Assembly (NCBI RefSeq): GCF_021026375.1
Contig: NZ_JAJNDB010000003.1
Span: 434,001-498,000 of the forward strand
DNA length: 64,000 nt
Direction of reading: 5' to 3'
Origin: Actinomycetospora endophytica
GTDB lineage: Bacteria; Actinomycetota; Actinomycetes; Mycobacteriales; Pseudonocardiaceae
A program made the translations under genes and the position numbers. This document shows positions 1 through 8,492 of this stretch, piece after piece (position 1 is the stretch's first letter; the number at the start of each line of letters is the position of its first letter). The notes under the pieces are model-generated. The model did no database searches, was not told where the DNA came from, and was given only the letters and a program-made list of their open reading frames with translations.

Positions 1-291
1 GAAGAAGGGCGTGTCATGCAGCGCCACCTTTCCGGAAGTGGGACGAAAGCCCCGAGTGGTCACCAGAAGACCGGGATCACGCCCATCGGACTCCGATCGA
101 CGAGTGGCCGGGAGACCGTTTCCTCCGCCCCTTCTGACGTCCCTCGGTCTCGCAGGTTGCTCACTGGACAGAAGTCTCTGGACCTGATCTCCGTGATTGC
201 TCCGACATCTCCGGCAATTGGCGTCGATTCCTCTTGCGGCAGGTCAGGCAGGAGCTGACCGGAGTCGGTCTCGACCGGGCCGGCGGCAAGA

Positions 292-519
292 TCAATCGCC
301 CTGGTCCAGTTCGTCGGCCCGCGCCCGGAGCAGATCGAGCAGGTCCTCGGTGGGGAGGACGAGTGATGGCGCTCCCGCCAGGCGGCGCAGTTCCGCGGCG
401 ACGACCGGCGCCGAGATCACCCGGAGGAGGTCGTCGTCCACGGCGTCCTCGATCCCCGACCAGCTGGCGAGATCGCGCACGTACTGCAGGGACGACTTCG
501 GTATCTCGAGCTCCGGCAC
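292..519 (-). CDS. Small hypothetical protein (75 aa)
   Basis: I do not recognise the family. The protein is short, acidic and without membrane segments; it is mostly helical in character, with a Leu-rich C-terminal third. The GTG at 519 is chosen because a strong GAGGAGG ribosome site lies about five bases upstream. The longer reading upstream runs into the palindrome at 611-688 and is low-complexity, so it is not the real start. The gene lies downstream of the ECF sigma gene on the same strand, separated from it by the palindrome, and is probably transcribed on its own. It could be a small regulatory or antitoxin-like protein, but nothing in the sequence decides this. Confidence 0.55.
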   Translation of the reverse strand: MPELEIPKSSLQYVRDLASWSGIEDAVDDDLLRVISAPVVAAELRRLAGAPSLVLPTEDLLDLLRARADELDQGD

Positions 520-610
520 CGTTCCTCCTCGTCGCCGCGCCGACGTCGTTACGACGAGACACGCAGCGGGGGCGGCGACGGTTCGGGACGAGACGAACAC
601 GTGACCCGGG

Positions 611-688
611 ACAGGTGCACTTCGTGCCCGTGAGTACTTGTGGTTGCTGTAGCCACCACAAGTACTCAGGGGCACGAAGTGCACCTGT
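611..688. repeat. Long imperfect palindrome (78 bp)
   Basis: Two nested inverted repeats. The outer arms, 611-629 and 670-688, are 19 bp and perfectly complementary. The inner arms, 631-644 and 655-668, are 14 bp and perfect. A single G opposite G (630 and 669) separates them, and the centre is about 10 nt. There is no T-tract. The right arm contains the stop codon of the sigma-factor gene (666-668) and its last few codons. It has the same design as the element at 21093-21156. A REP/MITE-like intergenic element is the best guess; acting as a transcription barrier is also possible. Confidence 0.85.
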
Positions 689-1859
689 CGCGGCGCTCCA
701 GCAGGAACGCCCGCTCGGTGTCGTTGCCGGCCAGCGCCGCCGCCTCGTCGTAGGCATCGGCGGCCTCGTCGGCGCGGCCGAGCCGGGCCAGCAGGTCCGC
801 GCGGGTCGCGGGCAGCAGGTGGTAGCCGGGGATGTCGAGTTCCTCGACGGCGGCGAGCGCGGCCTCGGGCCCGTGCACCTCGGCGAGCGCGACGGCGCGG
901 TTGAGCGCGACGATCGGGGTCGGCGTGTGCTGGAGCAGCTGGTCGTAGAGGGCCAGGACCTGCGTCCAGTCGGTGGCCGCGCCGTCGGTGTGCACGGCGT
1001 TGATGGCGGCCTGGATCTGGTACGGCCCGGGTCGGTCGCGGCGCAGGCAGCGTCGCACGAGCTCGTGGCCCTCGGCGATGAGATCGGCGTTCCAGAGGCT
1101 GCGATCCTGCTCGGCCAGGGTGACCAGCTCGCCGTCGGGACCCAGGCGGGCCGGGCGCCGGGCCTCGGTGAGCAGCAGCAGCGCGAGCAGCCCGAGCACC
1201 TCCGGCTCATCGGGCATCAGGTCGGCCAGGGCGCGGGCCAGCCGCACGGCCTCGTGCGACAGATCGGTTCGAAGCAGCGTGCCGGTCGACGCGGCGTAGC
1301 CCTCGTTGAAGATCAGGTACAGCGCGGTGAGCACCGGCGGCAGCCGGTCGGGCAGCTCCGCCGCGCCGGGCACCCGGTACGGGATGGCGGCATCGCGGAT
1401 CTTCTTCTTCGCCCGGACGATGCGCTGGGAGATGGTCGCCTCGGGCACCAGGTAGGCGCGGGCGATCTCGGGCACCTCCAGCCCGCCGAGCAGGCGGAGG
1501 GTGAGCGCGGTCTGGGCGAGCGGCGAGAGCGCGGGGTGGCAGCAGGTGAAGATCAGCCGGAGCTGGTCGTCGCGCACCGGTCCCACCTCCTCCCCCGGCT
1601 CGTCGGACCGGTTCAGCAGCAGCGCCTGCGCGTGGCGGGCCTCGCGGGTCGATTCACGGCGCAGGCGGTCGATGGCCTGGTTGCGGGCGGTGGTGACGAT
1701 CCAGGCGCCCGGGTTGGGCGGCAGCACGTCCCACTTCGTCACGGCGATGGCGAACGCGTCCTGCACGGCCTCCTCGGCGAGTCCGATGTCGCCGAGGAGG
1801 CGTGTCACGGTGGCGACGCAGCTGCCGTACTCGGCCCGGTAGACGCTGGTGAGGTCCAT
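666..1859 (-). CDS. ECF42-type RNA polymerase sigma factor
   Basis: The N-terminal about 170 residues hold sigma region 2 (with VQDAFAIAV and ARNQAIDRLRR) and region 4 (LTLRLLGGLEVPEIARAYL, then ISQRIVRAKKKI). A helical C-terminal extension of about 220 residues follows, containing the FNEGYAAS segment (DUF6596/COG4941). This size and extension, with a YCII-domain gene immediately upstream, define group ECF42, in which the DGPF/YCII partner and the C-terminal TPR-like extension are characteristic. It directs RNA polymerase to a small regulon, often its own operon. The last codons (RCTSCP) come from the palindrome at 611-688, so the natural C-terminus may have been replaced. It starts 9 bp after the YCII gene and is probably co-transcribed with it. 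Confidence 0.9.
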   Translation of the reverse strand: MDLTSVYRAEYGSCVATVTRLLGDIGLAEEAVQDAFAIAVTKWDVLPPNPGAWIVTTARNQAIDRLRRESTREARHAQALLLNRSDEPGEEVGPVRDDQLRLIFTCCHPALSPLAQTALTLRLLGGLEVPEIARAYLVPEATISQRIVRAKKKIRDAAIPYRVPGAAELPDRLPPVLTALYLIFNEGYAASTGTLLRTDLSHEAVRLARALADLMPDEPEVLGLLALLLLTEARRPARLGPDGELVTLAEQDRSLWNADLIAEGHELVRRCLRRDRPGPYQIQAAINAVHTDGAATDWTQVLALYDQLLQHTPTPIVALNRAVALAEVHGPEAALAAVEELDIPGYHLLPATRADLLARLGRADEAADAYDEAAALAGNDTERAFLLERRDRCTSCP

Positions 1860-1868
1860 CGGTCCCGA

Positions 1869-2207
1869 TCAGGCGAGACCGTCGAAAGGACGGACCTCGA
1901 TCGGGACCTCGCAAGCCTCCGCGGCCTTCTCGGCCCAGGCCAGCGCGGCGTCGAGATCGTCGACGTCGATGACCCAGAACCCGCCGAGCTGCTCCTTCGT
2001 CTCGGCGAACGGCCCGTCGGTCATGGTCGTGCTGCCGTTCGCGACGCGGACGACGGTGGCACTGTCGGACGGCAGCAGCCCGCCACCGAACACCCAGACC
2101 CCCTGGGCCTTCATCTCGTCGTTGACGGCCCCGACCCGGGCGAACGAGGCCTCGTCGTCGGGAGGGAGTGCGTCCTCGTTGAGCCGGACGCCCATCATGT
2201 AGTGCAC
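1869..2207 (-). CDS. YCII/DGPF-domain protein, ECF42 partner
   Basis: A 112-residue protein of the YCII-related (DGPF) family. It begins MHYMMGVRLNEDALPP and contains a DGPFAETKEQLGGFWVIDVDD segment (read as DGPFAETKEQ then LGGFWVIDVDD), the hallmark of the family. These are small dimeric ferredoxin-like alpha/beta proteins with a conserved His/Asp pocket; their enzymatic role is unknown. The gene lies just upstream of the ECF42 sigma factor, the standard arrangement. Such genes are often the main targets of the neighbouring sigma factor. Family assignment is secure; function is not. Confidence 0.9.
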   Translation of the reverse strand: MHYMMGVRLNEDALPPDDEASFARVGAVNDEMKAQGVWVFGGGLLPSDSATVVRVANGSTTMTDGPFAETKEQLGGFWVIDVDDLDAALAWAEKAAEACEVPIEVRPFDGLA

Positions 2208-2237
2208 GGCACGTCTCCTTCGTGTGGTCGGTGGCGC

Positions 2238-2660
2238 TCAGGCCAACCGGCGGGCGACGGTCGGGATGACGATCGCAGCCGCGAGGACGTGGGTCAGCAT
2301 CAGCAGCAGCTTCGTCCCGACGGCGGCGTCGGCGAGCAGGTCGGGCACGAAGGACAGCGCGGTCAGGACGACGGTGGTGCGGATCCACATCGTGTGCGGG
2401 TGGCGGGCGAAACGGCGCAGCGACACGGCGATGACGAGCCCGACGACGGAGAAGATGGCGGTCAGGACGGCGAACCCGGCCGTCGGGATCGGCGCTCCGG
2501 AGACCTCGGTGGTGATGCCGACCGCCTGTCCGGCGGCGGCCACGATCGCGGTGGCGGCAGCGGCGGCGACGGTGGCGGCCGAGCCGGCCAGGAGCAGCGA
2601 GCCGACGCCCGGCGCGGTGGTGGTCGTGGTGGCGGGGGCGGTGGCGAAGTCGGTGGACAC
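2238..2660 (-). CDS. DUF6069-like four-helix membrane protein
   Basis: A 140-residue membrane protein with four hydrophobic segments, a short Thr/Ala-rich N-terminal tail and a pair of Arg residues near the C-terminus. The pattern matches DUF6069 family proteins of actinomycetes. The start is set at GTG 2660 because GGAGG sits six bases upstream; an upstream ATG gives an Arg/Pro-rich extension without a ribosome site. It is 30 bp upstream of the YCII gene on the same strand, so it may belong to the same operon and the ECF42 regulon. Function unknown. Confidence 0.75.
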   Translation of the reverse strand: MSTDFATAPATTTTTAPGVGSLLLAGSAATVAAAAATAIVAAAGQAVGITTEVSGAPIPTAGFAVLTAIFSVVGLVIAVSLRRFARHPHTMWIRTTVVLTALSFVPDLLADAAVGTKLLLMLTHVLAAAIVIPTVARRLA

Positions 2661-2781
2661 GGGAACCTCCGGTGGGTGCGGAGACCGGCTCGGTTGCCGC
2701 TCTCTCACCATGACCACGAACGGGATCGACGCCGTTCGACACGTCCACCGAAAGTTTTTTCCCGGGACGTCGGTCAGCCCG

Positions 2782-3183
2782 TCAGGAGACCTCGAGCTGC
2801 AGCAGCTGCTTGTCCGACCCGTGCAGCTCGGTCTCGAACACCCCGGGGATGTCGGCGACGAACCGCACGGTCGCGGTGCCCCCGGCCGGGATGTTCTCCT
2901 CCTTGTCGTAGCCGTGCACGTGGACCTGGTCGGCGACGTCGCTGGTGACCTCGAGGGTCACCGTCGAGCCGCGGGCGACCTGCACGCGCCCGGTGTCCCC
3001 GGTGATCGCCCCGTGGGCCTGCGAGACCTTGATGACCCGCTCCGCCGCCGCGGTCGCTCCCGCCGGTGACGGCGCCGCCGGGGTGGCGGTGGGCGCGGTG
3101 CCACAGCCGACCAGCACGCCGGCCGCGAGCAGCAGACCGAGGCATCCGCGGAGGGCGGTCGTCCGGGCGCGGGAGGAGATCAT
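2782..3183 (-). CDS. Cupredoxin-like lipoprotein, last gene of copper oxidase operon
   Basis: A 133-residue exported lipoprotein: basic N-terminus, hydrophobic core, then the lipobox LVGC (Cys about residue 27). The mature part is a small beta-rich domain with RGSTVTLEVTSD, a VHVHGYDKEE segment and a final PGVFETELHGS strand, typical of cupredoxin-like (EfeO/plastocyanin-type) folds. Two His residues in the VHVHG segment and one near the end could bind metal, but the full blue-copper Cys/Met set is not visible. Its ATG overlaps the stop of the preceding gene (ATGA), so it is translationally coupled to the five-gene operon headed by the copper radical oxidase. A role in copper binding or delivery outside the membrane is inferred. 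Confidence 0.75.
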   Translation of the reverse strand: MISSRARTTALRGCLGLLLAAGVLVGCGTAPTATPAAPSPAGATAAAERVIKVSQAHGAITGDTGRVQVARGSTVTLEVTSDVADQVHVHGYDKEENIPAGGTATVRFVADIPGVFETELHGSDKQLLQLEVS

Positions 3184-4523
3184 CAGGGGGCTCCGATCAG
3201 GGCGACCGCGCCGATGGTCAGCGCGACCATCGTGGCGAGCATGGGGTACTGGGTGCGGACGGCCGCGCGGTCGGGGTAGAGCCGGGTGGCGCGGTCGTGC
3301 GCGGCGACGGTGGCGACGAGGTGGCCGACCACGATCGCGAGGACCTGGACGACGGCGATGGTGTTCGTCCCGACGAGCGTGTAGTCGATGACGTGGGTCG
3401 CGGTGCCGAACCAGTCGGAGCCGTGGTCGAGGGGATCACTGGCGAGGATGGCGACCTGCTGGCCGTCGAACACCAGCAGCGAGAAGTAGTGCGCCACGGC
3501 GTACCCGACCGCGATCGGGACCAGCGCGTGGGCGAACGCGGCCGGCGGGTGGCGTCGGGTGTCCCGGGCGGTGGTGGCCACGGTGCTCGCGGTACCGAGC
3601 AGGAAGATCACGGCGATGAGCAGGATGGCCAGGGCGAGCCCGACGGTGCCGTCGAGCGGGCCGGTCGCCCCGGCGGACTGCCAGAACGAGGTCCGGGAGA
3701 GCCCGTCGAACGCGGTTCCCCCGATCAGCACGACGAGCAGTGCGACGAGTCCGGGGCCGGCGTCGAGGTCGTCGAGCCCGTCGAGGGGATTGCGCAGCGC
3801 GAGACGCCCGTCCCGGCGCCCGATCGGCGCCATCGACCCGATCACCCGGGAGTACGCCTCGAACACGTCGCCGCCGGCGAACCACGACGACCCGAACACA
3901 CACCCCAGCCCGATCTGGACCAGGCAGTAGCCGGCGATCAGCCCGGCGAGCACGGGCGGGTCGGCCCGGGTGGGCAGGACCAGCTCGACCCACAGGTAGC
4001 CGGCGAGGAACACCGCCGCCGGCCACCGTCCGACCTCGGCCGGGAGCGGTCTGACCCCGTCCGCCGGGTCGAGGCGCAGCAGCCGGGCCACGACGGCGTG
4101 GGCGAGCCGCAGCGGGTTGAGGACGGCCCACACCGGGCCGAGCAGCACCGAGGCCGGCACCAGCCCGACCCAGAGCCAGACGTAGATCAACCAGGGCCCG
4201 AGGTTGCGGTTGGTGTCGGTCGGTCCGGCGAACCCGAGGACCACCACCCCGACCAGGACGCCGAGGGTGACCGCGCGCAGCGCGGTGCGCAGGACGACGC
4301 TCCCGACCAGCGCGTCGACCGCGGCCGGGAGGGCCGGGCCCGCGTCCTTCCGCGTCCTGGGGCGACGCCAGAACAGCGTCAGCACCAGGAACGAGATCAG
4401 GACGGCGCCGCCCGCGGCGGCCAGGGTGAGCGGCGTCGGGACCGGGAGGTCGGTCCGGGTCCCGACGCCGTGCGTGGGCAGCAGCGTCGGGATCCCCGAA
4501 CCGACCAGGTGAACACCGGTCAC
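3183..4523 (-). CDS. Polytopic membrane protein of copper oxidase operon
   Basis: A 446-residue protein with about ten to eleven hydrophobic segments, starting after a short N-terminal extracytoplasmic-looking stretch. Arg-rich loops occur near residues 50-60 and 240. His residues lie close to membrane segments (for example in the VAHYFS and ATHVIDY stretches), as in heme- or metal-handling membrane proteins. I do not recognise a characterised family; related actinobacterial proteins are, from memory, sometimes labelled fenitrothion-hydrolase-like, which I would not trust. It starts at a GTG overlapping the stop of the gene before it (GTGA) and ends in an ATGA overlap with the cupredoxin lipoprotein. 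A transporter or electron-transfer membrane partner for the operon is a guess. Confidence 0.7.
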   Translation of the reverse strand: MTGVHLVGSGIPTLLPTHGVGTRTDLPVPTPLTLAAAGGAVLISFLVLTLFWRRPRTRKDAGPALPAAVDALVGSVVLRTALRAVTLGVLVGVVVLGFAGPTDTNRNLGPWLIYVWLWVGLVPASVLLGPVWAVLNPLRLAHAVVARLLRLDPADGVRPLPAEVGRWPAAVFLAGYLWVELVLPTRADPPVLAGLIAGYCLVQIGLGCVFGSSWFAGGDVFEAYSRVIGSMAPIGRRDGRLALRNPLDGLDDLDAGPGLVALLVVLIGGTAFDGLSRTSFWQSAGATGPLDGTVGLALAILLIAVIFLLGTASTVATTARDTRRHPPAAFAHALVPIAVGYAVAHYFSLLVFDGQQVAILASDPLDHGSDWFGTATHVIDYTLVGTNTIAVVQVLAIVVGHLVATVAAHDRATRLYPDRAAVRTQYPMLATMVALTIGAVALIGAP

Positions 4524-4906
4524 TTGTAGGGCACGACCTCTTCGAGCCCGTTCTCGGTCTGGCCGGCCTGGTCGTTGCTCTTGTTGACCTGGTGGCCGAC
4601 CTCCGGCGGGGCGGAGACGTCGGGCGCCGGCAGCTGCTGGTAGGTCAGCGCCGGGATGTCGCCCTTCGGGTTCTGCCCGGCCGGCAGCTGCGGGATCTGC
4701 GGCGGGGCGAACTCGGGGATGTCCAGCGCGGACAGGTCCGGGGTCCCCGGGGTCGGGACGGTCGGGGCGATCAGACCGCCCTCCTGGTCGGCCGGTGCGG
4801 GGCGGATCGCGTGGGCCGACGCGATCCCGGCCAGGCCGACCCCGCCGACCGCGACGGCGGCGCCGATCACGACCCCGCGCAGGGCGACAGACATCCGTGC
4901 ATTCAT
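4520..4906 (-). CDS. Small Pro-rich secreted protein of copper oxidase operon
   Basis: A 128-residue protein with a clear Sec signal peptide (hydrophobic residues about 8-30, cleavage likely after ASAHA). The mature part of about 95 residues is rich in Pro, Ala, Gln and acidic residues, has no Cys, and looks extended and largely unstructured. The ATG at 4906 follows a GGAGG site and overlaps the previous stop; the end overlaps the next gene by 4 bp. No family is recognised. Its position inside an operon coupled at every junction suggests a structural or scaffold role beside the exported oxidase. Confidence 0.75.
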   Translation of the reverse strand: MNARMSVALRGVVIGAAVAVGGVGLAGIASAHAIRPAPADQEGGLIAPTVPTPGTPDLSALDIPEFAPPQIPQLPAGQNPKGDIPALTYQQLPAPDVSAPPEVGHQVNKSNDQAGQTENGLEEVVPYK

Positions 4907-6246
4907 CGGTGATCCTCCAGGATCGGTGAGGGGGTCGGGGAATCGCTCGGCGCCGGGTCGGCGTCCGAGGCGGTGGTGGCGGCGGGCGGCTGCTCGTCGG
5001 GCCCGTGGGTCGAGCTGCGGGCCCGGCGCAGGAGCAGCAGCAGCGCCCCGGCGAGGAGCACTCCGCCGCAGATCAGCGAGATGGTCACCCACGGGCGGGA
5101 GGCCCACGGGTCGTCCTGGCCCTGCTGGGCGAGCACCGCCTTGGTGGGCATCCAGCGCACCGCGCCGGTGAGCTGGGCGGGGGCACCGTCGACGCGCAGC
5201 GGGACGGTCCAGCGGGCCAGTTCGGTGGGCCCCGACGCGGCGAGCGCGGCCGGCGGCGGCACCGTGTTCGACCAGCCCAGACGGCGATCGAGCCAGGTGA
5301 GTGACGACCCGTCGTCGGACAGGTGGGTCCATCCCACCCCGACCGGGCCGTCCTCGCCGCGACCGGCGCGATCGGCGAGGTACTCCGCGCTGCCGGTGTC
5401 CGCATCGGTGCCGGTCGGGCCGGCCCGCAGCCAGGGCTGCCCGTTGCGTCCGAGGACCTCGACGGTGTGGCCGTCGGGAACCTGCAGGAACATCGCCGGC
5501 ACGGTGCCCGCCGCGACCGTGGCGGTCAGACCCGGAGTGGCGACCGGGTCGACCGTCGTGTCGAAGCGGCCCACGACCGGACGACGCTCCAGCTCCCCGA
5601 CCGCCGCGACGGGCGTGGCGCCGTAGGTCATGCCGATGCGCCAGTGGGCGAGCACCGTGATGCGCTGCTGCGTCGGATCGCTCGGGTCCTGCGCGGAGTC
5701 CTGGCCTCCGGGCCCGGCGCCCGAGTTGACGTCGGGCTGCAGCCGCGGGTCGAACCAGCCCCACTCCGGCGAGGCCGACACCGGGACCCAGCGCACCGGG
5801 GCGTTCTGGGCCGCACCGGGTGGCAGCTGGGCGGGCGGCGCGTCCGGCGGGTTGAGGCTGACGTGGAAGAACGGAGAGTTGACGTTGCCCTGCACCCCGG
5901 CCGAGGAGACCTGCGCGAACGGCACGCCGGTCGGGTCGAGGAGCGTCAACGGGACCGGCGTCGGGTTGGCCACCACCATCTGCGGTGCCACCGAGGTCTG
6001 GACCTGGACCAGCACGCCCGGGGGCAGCGCCGGCTCCACGCCGGTCAGCGTGGAGACGAGGGTCGGGTCCGAGCCGTCGGCCCACGCCGCCCCCGAGCCC
6101 AGGCCGAGCGCGGCGAGCGCCGCGGCCAGGACGACGGCGAGCAGGCGGAACCGTCGGCCGTTGCTCCGGTCCGCCGACGCGGCGTGACGCCGCCGGCCGG
6201 AGCCGACGGCGTCACACCCGAGGTCGGACGCGGACGCCCGGTTCAC
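4903..6246 (-). CDS. Exported, C-terminally anchored protein of copper oxidase operon
   Basis: A 447-residue protein with an Arg-rich N-terminal tail, a signal or anchor segment at about residues 34-54, a large extracytoplasmic domain of roughly 330 residues rich in beta-type sequence and Trp, and one C-terminal membrane helix followed by an Arg-rich, then acidic/Pro cytoplasmic tail. Trp clusters (EWGWFDPR, VGWTHL, LTWLDRRLGW) suggest a binding surface. No known family is recognised. The GTG at 6246 is chosen because it makes a GTGA overlap with the oxidase stop; the track-length start upstream lies inside the oxidase. It could be an anchor or assembly factor for the oxidase. Confidence 0.72.
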   Translation of the reverse strand: MNRASASDLGCDAVGSGRRRHAASADRSNGRRFRLLAVVLAAALAALGLGSGAAWADGSDPTLVSTLTGVEPALPPGVLVQVQTSVAPQMVVANPTPVPLTLLDPTGVPFAQVSSAGVQGNVNSPFFHVSLNPPDAPPAQLPPGAAQNAPVRWVPVSASPEWGWFDPRLQPDVNSGAGPGGQDSAQDPSDPTQQRITVLAHWRIGMTYGATPVAAVGELERRPVVGRFDTTVDPVATPGLTATVAAGTVPAMFLQVPDGHTVEVLGRNGQPWLRAGPTGTDADTGSAEYLADRAGRGEDGPVGVGWTHLSDDGSSLTWLDRRLGWSNTVPPPAALAASGPTELARWTVPLRVDGAPAQLTGAVRWMPTKAVLAQQGQDDPWASRPWVTISLICGGVLLAGALLLLLRRARSSTHGPDEQPPAATTASDADPAPSDSPTPSPILEDHR

Positions 6247-8492
6247 GCGTTCCCGTCGCGGCCGGCTCCGCGGCGCTGCAGGCGCCGCCGCCGGAGACGG
6301 GCCCACAGCCCGGACTCGGAACCCACGAGCCCGAACCCACCGAGGGCGACCACACCACCGAGCGCCGGAGCGGCGGCCGGGGCCTTGTAGTCGGCGGGCG
6401 TGTCCTGGAGCGGGGTGTTCTGCCCGGCCGGGGCGTTCTGGGCGGCCGGGGCCTTGTTCGCGGCCGGGGTGTTCTTCGTGTAGCCGTTGTCAGCCGCGCC
6501 CGGGCCACGGTAGGTGCCGTTGCCGGGGTCGCCCTGGGTGTCCCGGGCGGGACGGGGGCCGTCCTGGCCGGGGGCCGGGTTCCCGAGGCTGGTGCCGCTC
6601 TGGTCGATGTAGAGCTGCTTGGCCACCGAGGGGATCTCGCCCTTGTCGCTCTGGCGGTTGACGAAGAGCATGTACGGCCCGGCCGGGGTGACGGCGGAGT
6701 CGGGGAGCTTGACGGTGACCGAGCTGCCGTCCTTGCTCACCACCGGCAGCTTGACGGTGCGCTGGTCGCTGTCGATCAGGTGCGTCTCCGCGGTGTTGCG
6801 GGACACGACGACCGACGACACGTCGCTCGGGTTCGCGACCCCGATCTTCATCGTGGAATTCGTCTTCTGCTGCGGGTCGACACCGGTGATCTCCGGCCGC
6901 TGGCCCCAGAACAGGTAGGGCGGCTTGTAGATCTGGAAGGTCGGGTCGGCCGAGGCCCGCGAGAGTCCGAGCGCCTTGGTGCCGAGGTCGGTCTGGTAGG
7001 CGTACCCGGTCGCGATCGGCGCGTGGCCGCCGAGCAGGACCTCGCCGCTGGGCAGCAGCGTGGCGGTGTTGTGGTACGTCCGGCCGTCGGTCTGCGGGAC
7101 CAGCTGGCTCCACTGCTGGGTCTTCGGGTCCCACAGCTCGTTCTGGCGCACCGGGTTACCGCTGCCCGGGAGCACGACCTCGTCGCGGTTCGCCCCGCCG
7201 GAGAGGAACACCTGCCCGGTCGGGAGGACCGTGCCGGTGCCGTACCAGCGCGGCTCGTTGAGGTTGCCGATCGTCTTCGAGTCGAGCTTGTCGTTCTTCG
7301 CGGTGTCGATCGTGTTCAGCGTCGTCGAGTTGCTGCCCAGGTAGGTGCCGGGGCTGACGCCGAGAACACCGCCGGCCGAGAGGAACTGCGCCTTCGAGTA
7401 CTTGCCGTCCGCGCCGGGCTCGAGCGGGAGCATCGCCGAGAACCCGGACCCGCGGAATCCCTGGGGAAGGCCGGCCACGCTCGGCAGGCCCTTGTCGGTC
7501 CACTTCTGCGTCTTCGGGTCGTAGACACTGGCGAAGCTCCACAGCGCCTCGTCGTAGGACTGGCCGAAGGGGTTGAAGGTCTGGCCGCCGGCGTCGTAGT
7601 AGGTCTTGCCGTCGGGCAGCAGGTGCAGCCGCGGGTAGAGCGGCAGCGACTTGTTCGCGCTGGCCGGGTTCGGGGTCCAGCTACCGGTCTTGGGGTTGTA
7701 GTTCTCGGTCTGCTTGACGTTGGTGCCCGAGTCCAGCGGGCGGTCCGGGTAGGCCGGCTTGATCAGCTTGGTGACGCCGCTGAACACGCTCAGCGTCCCG
7801 TCGGCCTGCGTGACCATCGAGGGGTACCAGCGGCCGTAGTTCATGCCGCCGGACTGGCCCCACGAGTTGGTCTTCGGGTCGAACACCCGGGTGTTCTTGA
7901 GGCCCTCGAGCTCGATCGCCCCGTAGGTCGGGATGCCCGGGATGCCCGGCTCCTGGTAGTAGTCGGTGCCGCCGGTGACCATGATCTTGCCGTCGGGCAG
8001 GAACTCCAGGGCCGAGCAGAACAGGTCGCCGTCGTTGGAGCGCACGTCGTTGTTGTGCGGGACCAGCGGCAGGTACTCGGCCTGCTTGTCGTTGCCGTTC
8101 GGGTTCGCCCCGCCGTCGTAGGGCTTGGGCACCGTCCAGCTCGGATTGTCGCTGTCGACGTTGCTCATCACGCGGCTCTGATCGTTCTGCGCGACGTTGC
8201 CGTACTCGGCGACCACGTTGAAGTTGACCTTGTTCATGCCCTCGAGGCCGTCCCAGTACAGGGACTTGCCGTTCGGGAGGTTCACCAGCGACATCGCGGC
8301 CGGCTTGCACTGCGGGGACGGATCCCGCGCCTCGCGACAGTTCTTGCCGGTGGGCTCCTCGAACAACGGGCCCATCTGGCCGACCACCGCCGGATCGGGA
8401 CCGTCCGGGGCGGCGGCGGAGGCGACGACCGGCACCGCGACCGCTGCGGCCGCGACAGCGGCCACCGTGAACATGACGACACGCCGTCGCAT
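6243..8492 (-). CDS. Exported galactose-oxidase-type copper radical oxidase
   Basis: A 749-residue protein: signal peptide (residues 1-26), Kelch-type propeller from about 60 to 525, then a DUF1929/galactose-oxidase C-terminal Ig-like domain (PPYLFWGQRPEITG, about 524-537). All active-site residues of galactose oxidase have counterparts: Cys159 (DLFCSAL) and Tyr223 (GRWYPS) for the thioether cofactor, and Tyr473-His474 (RTYHNT) and His571 (ETHLIDSDQR) as copper ligands. The enzyme should oxidise alcohols or aldehydes outside the membrane with O2, making H2O2. A low-complexity Ala/Pro/Asn linker and a Gly/Leu hydrophobic stretch with a basic tail suggest C-terminal envelope anchoring. The ATG follows a GGAGG site. 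It heads five overlapping genes. The substrate is unknown; GlxA-like glycan modification is one option. Confidence 0.9.
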   Translation of the reverse strand: MRRRVVMFTVAAVAAAAVAVPVVASAAAPDGPDPAVVGQMGPLFEEPTGKNCREARDPSPQCKPAAMSLVNLPNGKSLYWDGLEGMNKVNFNVVAEYGNVAQNDQSRVMSNVDSDNPSWTVPKPYDGGANPNGNDKQAEYLPLVPHNNDVRSNDGDLFCSALEFLPDGKIMVTGGTDYYQEPGIPGIPTYGAIELEGLKNTRVFDPKTNSWGQSGGMNYGRWYPSMVTQADGTLSVFSGVTKLIKPAYPDRPLDSGTNVKQTENYNPKTGSWTPNPASANKSLPLYPRLHLLPDGKTYYDAGGQTFNPFGQSYDEALWSFASVYDPKTQKWTDKGLPSVAGLPQGFRGSGFSAMLPLEPGADGKYSKAQFLSAGGVLGVSPGTYLGSNSTTLNTIDTAKNDKLDSKTIGNLNEPRWYGTGTVLPTGQVFLSGGANRDEVVLPGSGNPVRQNELWDPKTQQWSQLVPQTDGRTYHNTATLLPSGEVLLGGHAPIATGYAYQTDLGTKALGLSRASADPTFQIYKPPYLFWGQRPEITGVDPQQKTNSTMKIGVANPSDVSSVVVSRNTAETHLIDSDQRTVKLPVVSKDGSSVTVKLPDSAVTPAGPYMLFVNRQSDKGEIPSVAKQLYIDQSGTSLGNPAPGQDGPRPARDTQGDPGNGTYRGPGAADNGYTKNTPAANKAPAAQNAPAGQNTPLQDTPADYKAPAAAPALGGVVALGGFGLVGSESGLWARLRRRRLQRRGAGRDGNA

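Noticed and set aside
1..291. Possible 80-residue plus-strand gene at 16-258
   Set aside because: Ser/Arg/Thr-rich composition, no ribosome site and no domain; I see nothing supported in this stretch.
520..684. N-terminal extension of the 75-residue gene through the palindrome
   Set aside because: Reads through the inverted repeat, while the GTG at 519 has a perfect ribosome site.
2751..2762. T-run as a rho-independent terminator for the copper oxidase operon
   Set aside because: The run is on the plus strand and would be A on the leftward transcript; no stem precedes it.
234..2948. 904-residue plus-strand reading
   Set aside because: Antisense shadow of the ECF42 sigma, YCII and DUF6069 genes; repetitive Arg/Gly composition and no domain.
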